From NCBI GenBank assembly GCA_018780025.1, contig JADMKH010000034.1, positions 1 to 6,069 of the forward strand: DNA of 6,069 bases, in the 5' to 3' direction. Shown here in pieces: positions 1 to 6,069 of this stretch. The number at the start of each line of letters is the position of its first letter. The first letter of the stretch is position 1. The stretch comes from Thiobacillus sp. (GTDB lineage: Bacteria; Pseudomonadota; Gammaproteobacteria; Burkholderiales; Thiobacillaceae). Made by a program: the position numbers and the translations under genes. Below the pieces are notes generated by a model. It searched no databases. It was not told the DNA's origin and saw only the letters and a program-made list of their open reading frames with translations.

Positions 1-665
1 TCGACTGCTGCCATTCCGTCATTCACAAACGGATCAAGATTGTCGCGGGTCTCGGTTGGCACGGATCGGGTGGCGGGGTCTTCCAGCGCGTCCTTGAAGG
101 TATGCGGTTCCTTGAGCGTTTTCAGGAAAGCGACAATGTCGAAAATTTCCTGGGTGTTGAAGAGCTTGTGGGTGCCCCAGGGCGGCATCATCGAATTCGG
201 GTTGACGCTGCGCGGATCGTAGACATAGTTGAACAGCCATTCATCCGTGCGTTGCCAGGAGCCGATGGTGGACAGGTCGGGGCCGACGTTGCCGGGCAGT
301 GCGGGCGTGGTTTTTCCCATGACATGACAGGCCACGCAACTGCCGCCGCGCGAGCGGTCGAAAGCCAGCTTCTCGCCGTTCTTGGGGTCGCCGGTAATCG
401 GCCCCTCCAGCTTGGGCGGCGCGGCATAAGCGGGCGACGCCATATTGCCCAGCGTGTTGTAGTCTTTCCAGTCGGTGGCGGGCCAGCCGCTGTAGCGGGT
501 CCAGGGTTGAGCCGAGGCGGGCTGTTCCAGTTCCAGCGGCGCAGCCACCGCGGATTTTTTCGGGGCGGCAAGGCTTTCCAGCGGAAAGACCGAAAGCGCC
601 ATCGCCCCAATAAAGGCTGATAAGGAAATGCGCGTGGCGTGGGTGGATGTACACGTGTTGTCCAT
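1..665 (-). CDS. soxX: SoxX, sulfur-oxidation c-type cytochrome (3' end beyond left edge)
   Basis: SoxX is the periplasmic c-type cytochrome subunit of SoxXA, which links thiosulfate to a cysteine of SoxYZ in the Sox pathway and takes up the electrons. I translated it from the ATG at 665-663, giving 221 visible residues and an open frame at the left edge. Residues 1 to about 33 look like a signal peptide with a rather weak n-region, ending near SLAAP. The haem c site is CVACH (C110, C113, H114) within the family-typical context DRSRGGSCVACHVMG. NVGPDLSTIG follows (126-135), and MMPPWG (M159/M160) probably supplies the distal Met ligand. About 75 residues separate the signal peptide from the haem motif, more than in short SoxX proteins. 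The chain also continues past the haem domain (from about residue 195) to the edge, so an extra C-terminal domain is possible but unseen. A perfect Shine-Dalgarno at 675-681 supports this start. Family assignment is firm; total length is unknown. Confidence 0.92.
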   Translation of the reverse strand, partial: MDNTCTSTHATRISLSAFIGAMALSVFPLESLAAPKKSAVAAPLELEQPASAQPWTRYSGWPATDWKDYNTLGNMASPAYAAPPKLEGPITGDPKNGEKLAFDRSRGGSCVACHVMGKTTPALPGNVGPDLSTIGSWQRTDEWLFNYVYDPRSVNPNSMMPPWGTHKLFNTQEIFDIVAFLKTLKEPHTFKDALEDPATRSVPTETRDNLDPFVNDGMAAV

Positions 666-671
666 TTGGTG

Positions 672-681
672 CCCCCTCCTT
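672..681 (-). promoter_or_regulatory. Strong ribosome binding site of soxX
   Basis: Read on the minus strand this is AAGGAGGGGG. Its AAGGAGG core (675-681) is a full match to the 16S anti-Shine-Dalgarno sequence and lies 9 bases before the ATG at 665-663. It fixes the soxX start and suggests a high translation rate, as expected for an abundant periplasmic cytochrome. Confidence 0.8.
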
Positions 682-730
682 AAATTGTCGGAATGAGTCA
701 GGATCAGCATGCACGGAGCACACTCAACAA

Positions 731-760
731 ATCATAGTCTGAGTTTTCAGAAAGTGTCGT
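731..760 (-). promoter_or_regulatory. Candidate sigma70-type promoter for soxX
   Basis: On the minus strand a TATGAT box (731-736, five of six to consensus) lies 18 bases downstream of ACGACA (755-760, four of six to TTGACA). Transcription would start near 724, leaving a leader of about 60 bases before the soxX ATG. The spacer contains a small dyad, TCTGA-N4-TCAGA (738-751), that could be an operator. The assignment is by eye only. The AT-rich surroundings (about 720-805) contrast with the GC-rich genes and are consistent with a promoter region. Two more dyads lie just upstream, at 761-776 and 788-799. Confidence 0.4.
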
Positions 761-856
761 TTATCGCTGCGGATAAGAAAACACTGATTTATTGATAAAC
801 AAACCAGCAAAAGCGGAGCGAATGCCTTGCCGCTGGGCGACCTGGCTGTCACGCTC

Positions 857-1651
857 TCACTTGCACCGCATCTCGGGCGTCAGCTTCATCCACTTGATCA
901 ACCAGTTCTTGGCCCGTTCGCGCGCATGACGCGTGGCGGTCTTCTCTTCCGGCGTCTGGTCGGGACGGAAGTCGAACGCGCGTCGCGCCATCGGATATTC
1001 CTGCCACTCCACCGGCACGCCGCGTTCCCACAGCGCATAAAACGCGCGGCCGCCGTTCATCCGGCGCAGTTCGTAATCGGCGTCGCCAATCAGGTAGAGC
1101 ACCGGGGTGGTGATTTGCATGATCTCGGGCGCAATGCGGAACAGTTGATCCGGCTCCGGCGCGTTGGGGTTCTGCATGTGGCCGTAGTAGCTGACGATGG
1201 CGGCGATGTCGGGGCCGCGCTTGGCGGCGAGGCGGATGGCGTAATACGGGCCGCGCGACAGGCCGACGATGCCGACTTGTTGTTTGCAGGCGTTGGGCAC
1301 CGACTTCAAATAATCGAGTCCGGCTTCAACGTCCATTTCGGTTTCGGGATTGTGCGCCGAGGGCCAGCGCTCGATGAAGCGGCCGCTCTGCCAATCGGGG
1401 GCGACGACGAGAAAACCCTGGGCGGCGAGTTCGCGCACGTGGGCGCGTTCGTCGCCTTCGTAACCGCGCTTGGCGTGGATGAACAGCACCGGCGGGAACG
1501 GGCCTTTGCCTGCGGGGGTCGCAATTTCAACCGGCACCTCGGAACCGTCGGCCGCCTTGATCACGGTCTTGGTCAGTTCGACACCCGTGGCAATGGCGGT
1601 CTGCGTCCACGCCGATGCTAAGATGGCGCCCGCAATGATGAGTCTTTTCAT
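857..1651 (-). CDS. Exported dienelactone hydrolase-family alpha/beta hydrolase, atypical active site
   Basis: A 264-residue protein of the dienelactone hydrolase (DLH) family of alpha/beta hydrolases. Residues 1 to about 21 (MKRLI, a hydrophobic core, then TAIA) form a likely signal peptide, so the protein is probably periplasmic, unlike classical cytoplasmic DLH. The fold is recognisable from FPPVLFIHAKRGYEG (52-66, oxyanion-hole region), GFLVVAPDW (79-87), the nucleophile elbow GLSRG (S132) and LIGDAD (187-192, D192 at the usual catalytic Asp position). The family normally has a His in a YPGAxHAFDF-type motif near the C-terminus. Here it reads YPMARRAFDF (219-228), with Arg224 in place of His. 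Substrate is unknown, and activity may be altered or lost. GGAG sits 6 bases before the ATG and supports the start. The gene lies upstream of soxX on the same strand with a 191-base gap, so co-transcription is possible but not shown. No degradation-pathway genes are nearby. Confidence 0.85.
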   Translation of the reverse strand: MKRLIIAGAILASAWTQTAIATGVELTKTVIKAADGSEVPVEIATPAGKGPFPPVLFIHAKRGYEGDERAHVRELAAQGFLVVAPDWQSGRFIERWPSAHNPETEMDVEAGLDYLKSVPNACKQQVGIVGLSRGPYYAIRLAAKRGPDIAAIVSYYGHMQNPNAPEPDQLFRIAPEIMQITTPVLYLIGDADYELRRMNGGRAFYALWERGVPVEWQEYPMARRAFDFRPDQTPEEKTATRHARERAKNWLIKWMKLTPEMRCK

Positions 1652-1680
1652 GGTTTTCTCCGGATGTGCTTGTGTCGCTT

Positions 1681-1686
1681 ATTTTA
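1681..1686 (-). promoter_or_regulatory. Possible -10 box for the DLH-like hydrolase gene
   Basis: In the 105-base divergent region between the hydrolase gene and the TonB gene, the minus strand reads TAAAAT here (five of six to TATAAT), about 30 bases before the hydrolase ATG. I see no good -35 box at 16-18 bases, so this is weak. I could not identify a convincing plus-strand promoter for the TonB gene in the same region. Confidence 0.22.
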
Positions 1687-1756
1687 GTTCAGCGTCCCGG
1701 GTTTCCTGTGCAGTCAAAAAGTACCCCGATACGGTCGAGTTGGCCGCAGAGGGCGA

Positions 1757-2485
1757 ATGTCCTGCTGTCTATCCATGCCGGTGAACGCTTCTTTCGAGGA
1801 ACCGGGCATTCCGCCCCGCGCGCGACGGGCATTGGCGGCCGTGTGGATTTCGCTGGGCCTGCATGCCGCAGTGATTGCACTGGTGCAGGTGGCGCCGCCA
1901 GGCGCGACGGGTTCCGGCGGGCCGATCATCGAGGCGCGTCTGGTTTCGGCAAGCACGTCGGCTACTGACCCGCAGGCGCCCAATGAACGGATCGGTCAAC
2001 CCACTGTGCTGGCACCCAGCGCCTTGGCCGAAGCCCAGCCTGTACCCAGAATAATTCCTCAGCCGGAAACCACGCAGCCGGACGCGCTGGTCCAGCCATC
2101 GACTGTTTCCCCGGGGCCGTTGTCCGCGTCGAGTCCTGCCCCGGCGGTGGCGATCACCAGTTTGGTTGATCTGACCTACTACGGCGCGCGGGACGTTGAT
2201 GTGCTGCCGCGGGCATTGCGCGAGGTTCAGCCGGACTACCCGACCGAGGCCGACCGCCAGCGGATTTCAGGCAAGGTACGCTTGCAGGTAAAGATCGAGG
2301 CCGATGGACGGGTCAGCGATATCGACGTGGTGAGCGCCGATCCGCCGGGGGTGTTCGATGAAGCGGCGGTCAGGGCGTTTCGCGCAGCCCGCTTTGTGCC
2401 CGCTGAAAAAAATGGGCGGCCGGTGCGGGTGCGGGTGTTGATCCCGGTGGAATTCGACTGGGAAGGCCGGCCTCGCCAACCTTGA
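1757..2485 (+). CDS. TonB-family energy transducer
   Basis: A 242-residue TonB-type protein that would pass proton-motive energy from an ExbB-ExbD complex to outer-membrane TonB-dependent transporters. An N-terminal cytoplasmic stub (1 to about 24) precedes one membrane helix (about 25-46). That helix carries S32-LGL-H36, the Ser-x3-His arrangement seen in TonB anchors. A Pro/Ala/Gln-rich periplasmic linker follows (about 47-135), then a C-terminal TonB domain (about 150-236). The domain shows QPDYPTEA (159-166), GKVRLQVKIEADGRV (172-186), AVRAFRAARFVPAEKNG (204-220) and RVRVLIPVEF (224-233). GAGG at 1749-1752 lies 4 bases before the ATG, slightly close. The next in-frame ATG at 1775 has no Shine-Dalgarno, and the frame upstream of 1757 has no ATG or GTG before the TAG at 1685-1687. 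No exbB/exbD or receptor gene adjoins, so its partners are encoded elsewhere and its substrate cannot be told. It converges on copA. Confidence 0.88.
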   Translation: MSCCLSMPVNASFEEPGIPPRARRALAAVWISLGLHAAVIALVQVAPPGATGSGGPIIEARLVSASTSATDPQAPNERIGQPTVLAPSALAEAQPVPRIIPQPETTQPDALVQPSTVSPGPLSASSPAPAVAITSLVDLTYYGARDVDVLPRALREVQPDYPTEADRQRISGKVRLQVKIEADGRVSDIDVVSADPPGVFDEAAVRAFRAARFVPAEKNGRPVRVRVLIPVEFDWEGRPRQP

Positions 2486-2492
2486 TTTGTCG

Positions 2493-2530
2493 GCATCGAG
2501 AAGCTGCGGCCAGCGCGACCAGGCCGATGC

Positions 2531-2538
<8 letters not shown>
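2493..2538 (+). terminator. Possible terminator for the TonB gene
   Basis: Between the convergent tonB and copA stops there is a nested dyad. The outer arms are GCATCG (2493-2498) and CGATGC (2525-2530); the inner arms are CGGCC (2507-2511) and GGCCG (2522-2526). The two pairings share two bases, so they cannot both form completely. A run of five T (2534-2538) follows three bases later and falls within the last codons of copA. In the copA direction the dyad has no T run, so it would serve tonB only. The loop is long and the call is tentative. Confidence 0.33.
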
Positions 2539-4921
<2,383 letters not shown>

Positions 4922-4951
4922 CTAGCGCTCCAGAAAAGTTCAGACGGATAG

Positions 4952-4982
4952 AACGTAAACCTTACCATTGCGGCAAGGTCAA
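4952..4982 (-). promoter_or_regulatory. CueR/MerR-type copper-responsive promoter and operator of copA
   Basis: On the minus strand TTGACC (-35, 4977-4982) and TACGTT (-10, 4952-4957) are separated by 19 bases, the over-long spacing typical of promoters activated by MerR-family regulators. Between and overlapping them is the dyad ACCTTGCC-N5-GGTAAGGT (4959-4979), two 8-base arms matching except at one position. This layout, TTGACCTT...AAGGTTTA with a 19-base spacer, closely parallels the known Escherichia coli copA promoter bound by CueR. Transcription would begin about 25 bases before the copA ATG. The regulator gene is not in the window, so CueR control is inferred from the site alone. Confidence 0.85.
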
Positions 4983-5003
4983 GCGATCAGGTCGCGCGGC
5001 GGT

Positions 5004-6069
5004 TCAGCGGCGGACGCTGATGAGCGGATAGTCTTTCGGCAGCAGCACCCACATGCGGCCGCGCTGTTTCATGCGGCCAGCCAGTTCGCCCGCTGCATTG
5101 CCAAATCCCCAGAAGTAGTCGGCGCGTACGCCGCCGCGGATGGCGCCGCCGGTATCCTGTGCCATCACCAGCTTATTCAAGGGCTGCGGCGAGTTGGGTT
5201 GTGTGGTGGCGAGGAACACGGGCGCACCCAGCGGCAGGAAACGCGGGTCGACCGCAATCGAGCGTTCGCCCGTCAGCGGTACGCCGAGCGCGCCCAGCGG
5301 GCCGGGGAGGCCATTGGGCAACTCGCGGAAAAACACATAGCTCGGGTTGCTGGCTAGCAAATCGGGCAGCTTGTCGGAGTTTTTTGCACCCCAGTTCTTG
5401 ATGCCCTGCATCGAGGCCTGTTCCAGTTTGAGTTCGCCGCGCTCAACCAGCAACTTGCCTATCGACTGGTAGGGGTGACCGTTATGGTCCGCATAGCCGA
5501 CGCGCATGTGGGTGCCGTCGGGCAGTTCGATTCGGCCTGACCCCTGGATCTGCAGGAAAAACAAATCCACCGGGTCGTTGGCCCAAGCGATGGGTTTGCC
5601 GTTGAAATTGCCATTGGCCGCTTCGATGTCCTTGCGCGTGGGGTAGGGCACGACCTTGTTGCCCACCAGCTTGCCGCGCAGGCGCAGGTTTTTGAGTTCG
5701 GGATAGATGTTCGTCAGATCCACCGTGATGAGATCGTCCGGAGTCGCAAGCAAAGGGAAGCGTGCGCGCGCGGTGCGTACGCGGTCGCCTTTTAATAGCG
5801 GCTCGTAATACCCGGTAACCATGCCTTCGACACTGCCGTCTTCCTGCGTGGATTGATAGGGCTGGAAACGCTGTTCGAAAAAGGCACGAACAGCCGCATC
5901 GTCGGGTGCCGTCATGGCCACCGCTTCGGAACAGACGCCCTGCCAGGCTGTACGCTTGATCAGCGTTGAACAGCTTTGCAGGAAAGCCCCCCAGGCTTCG
6001 CTGACCGCATCTTCTCTCCAGTATGACACCGCGCTCCATTCAACTGGCTTGAGCGTGGGGTAGGCAGCG
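5004..6069 (-). CDS. mltA: MltA, membrane-bound lytic murein transglycosylase A (5' end beyond right edge)
   Basis: MltA cleaves the MurNAc-GlcNAc bond of peptidoglycan, forming 1,6-anhydroMurNAc, and is normally an outer-membrane lipoprotein. The visible 354 residues are open to the right edge, so the signal peptide and lipobox cysteine are outside the window. A GTG at 6029-6027 is in frame, but residues before it (LKPVEWSAVSYW) match the conserved start of the mature domain, so I treat it as internal. In visible numbering the MltA domain includes MVTGYYEP (83-90) and FFLQIQGSGRIELPDG (170-185). The C-terminal 3D domain shows its three conserved Asp: AVDPRFLPLGAP (D274), QDTGGAIRG (D305) and ADYFWGFG (D317). 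A WVLLP segment comes near the end, so the active-site region appears intact. The stop is 22 bases from the copA -35 box, on the same strand. No hairpin with a T run separates them, so some read-through into copA is possible. Confidence 0.94.
   Translation of the reverse strand, partial: AAYPTLKPVEWSAVSYWREDAVSEAWGAFLQSCSTLIKRTAWQGVCSEAVAMTAPDDAAVRAFFEQRFQPYQSTQEDGSVEGMVTGYYEPLLKGDRVRTARARFPLLATPDDLITVDLTNIYPELKNLRLRGKLVGNKVVPYPTRKDIEAANGNFNGKPIAWANDPVDLFFLQIQGSGRIELPDGTHMRVGYADHNGHPYQSIGKLLVERGELKLEQASMQGIKNWGAKNSDKLPDLLASNPSYVFFRELPNGLPGPLGALGVPLTGERSIAVDPRFLPLGAPVFLATTQPNSPQPLNKLVMAQDTGGAIRGGVRADYFWGFGNAAGELAGRMKQRGRMWVLLPKDYPLISVRR

Noticed and set aside
241..723. Minus-strand 160-codon frame overlapping soxX from another start.
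   Set aside because: It is a shifted reading frame of soxX and lacks the CVACH haem motif. The real frame starts at 665 behind the perfect Shine-Dalgarno.
804..836. Hairpin candidate downstream of the DLH-like gene (CCAGC/GCTGG outer arms, or AGCGG/CCGCT at 812-834).
   Set aside because: The stems are only 5 bases with loops of 13 or more, the two pairings conflict, and the following T run is short and interrupted. I would not call it a terminator.
827..1621. A 264-codon plus-strand open frame opposite the DLH-like gene.
   Set aside because: The minus-strand frame has a signal peptide, family motifs and a Shine-Dalgarno. The plus-strand product shows no domain.
5482..6039. Minus-strand 185-codon frame with an ATG at the right edge, overlapping mltA.
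   Set aside because: It is out of frame with the conserved MltA domain, and its product has no recognisable motif.

Overview
The window looks like chromosomal DNA of a GC-rich sulfur-oxidising proteobacterium, most likely a betaproteobacterium of the Thiobacillus/Sulfuricella/Gallionellaceae kind. This rests on the SoxX thiosulfate-oxidation cytochrome at the left edge together with the general look of the MltA, CopA and TonB-family proteins. It is inference, not a database result. Coding density is high. I see no tRNA, rRNA, CRISPR array, insertion sequence or phage remnant. No gene-free stretch exceeds about 190 bases.

Layout from left to right: (1) The 5' part of soxX (minus strand, running off the left edge), with a perfect Shine-Dalgarno and an AT-rich upstream region that holds a candidate promoter and three short dyads. 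(2) A gene for an exported dienelactone-hydrolase-like alpha/beta hydrolase (minus) whose expected catalytic His is an Arg. (3) A 105-base divergent intergenic region. (4) A TonB-family energy transducer gene (plus). (5) A 45-base convergent gap with a nested dyad that may terminate tonB. (6) copA (minus), a full-length P1B-type Cu(I) ATPase with two heavy-metal-binding domains. (7) An 82-base gap holding a textbook CueR/MerR-type copper-responsive promoter for copA. (8) The 3' part of mltA (minus), a lytic murein transglycosylase running off the right edge.

The genes do not form one pathway. Their shared theme is the cell envelope: periplasmic sulfur oxidation (SoxX), an exported hydrolase, energy transduction to the outer membrane (TonB), Cu(I) efflux across the inner membrane (CopA) and peptidoglycan turnover (MltA). 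copA appears to be its own copper-induced transcription unit, because its operator starts less than 25 bases after the mltA stop. No cueR-like regulator, exbB/exbD or other sox gene is visible in the window.

I found no convincing new multi-gene system. The points most worth a second look are the His-to-Arg change in the exported hydrolase, the copA operator, and the AT-rich soxX upstream region.
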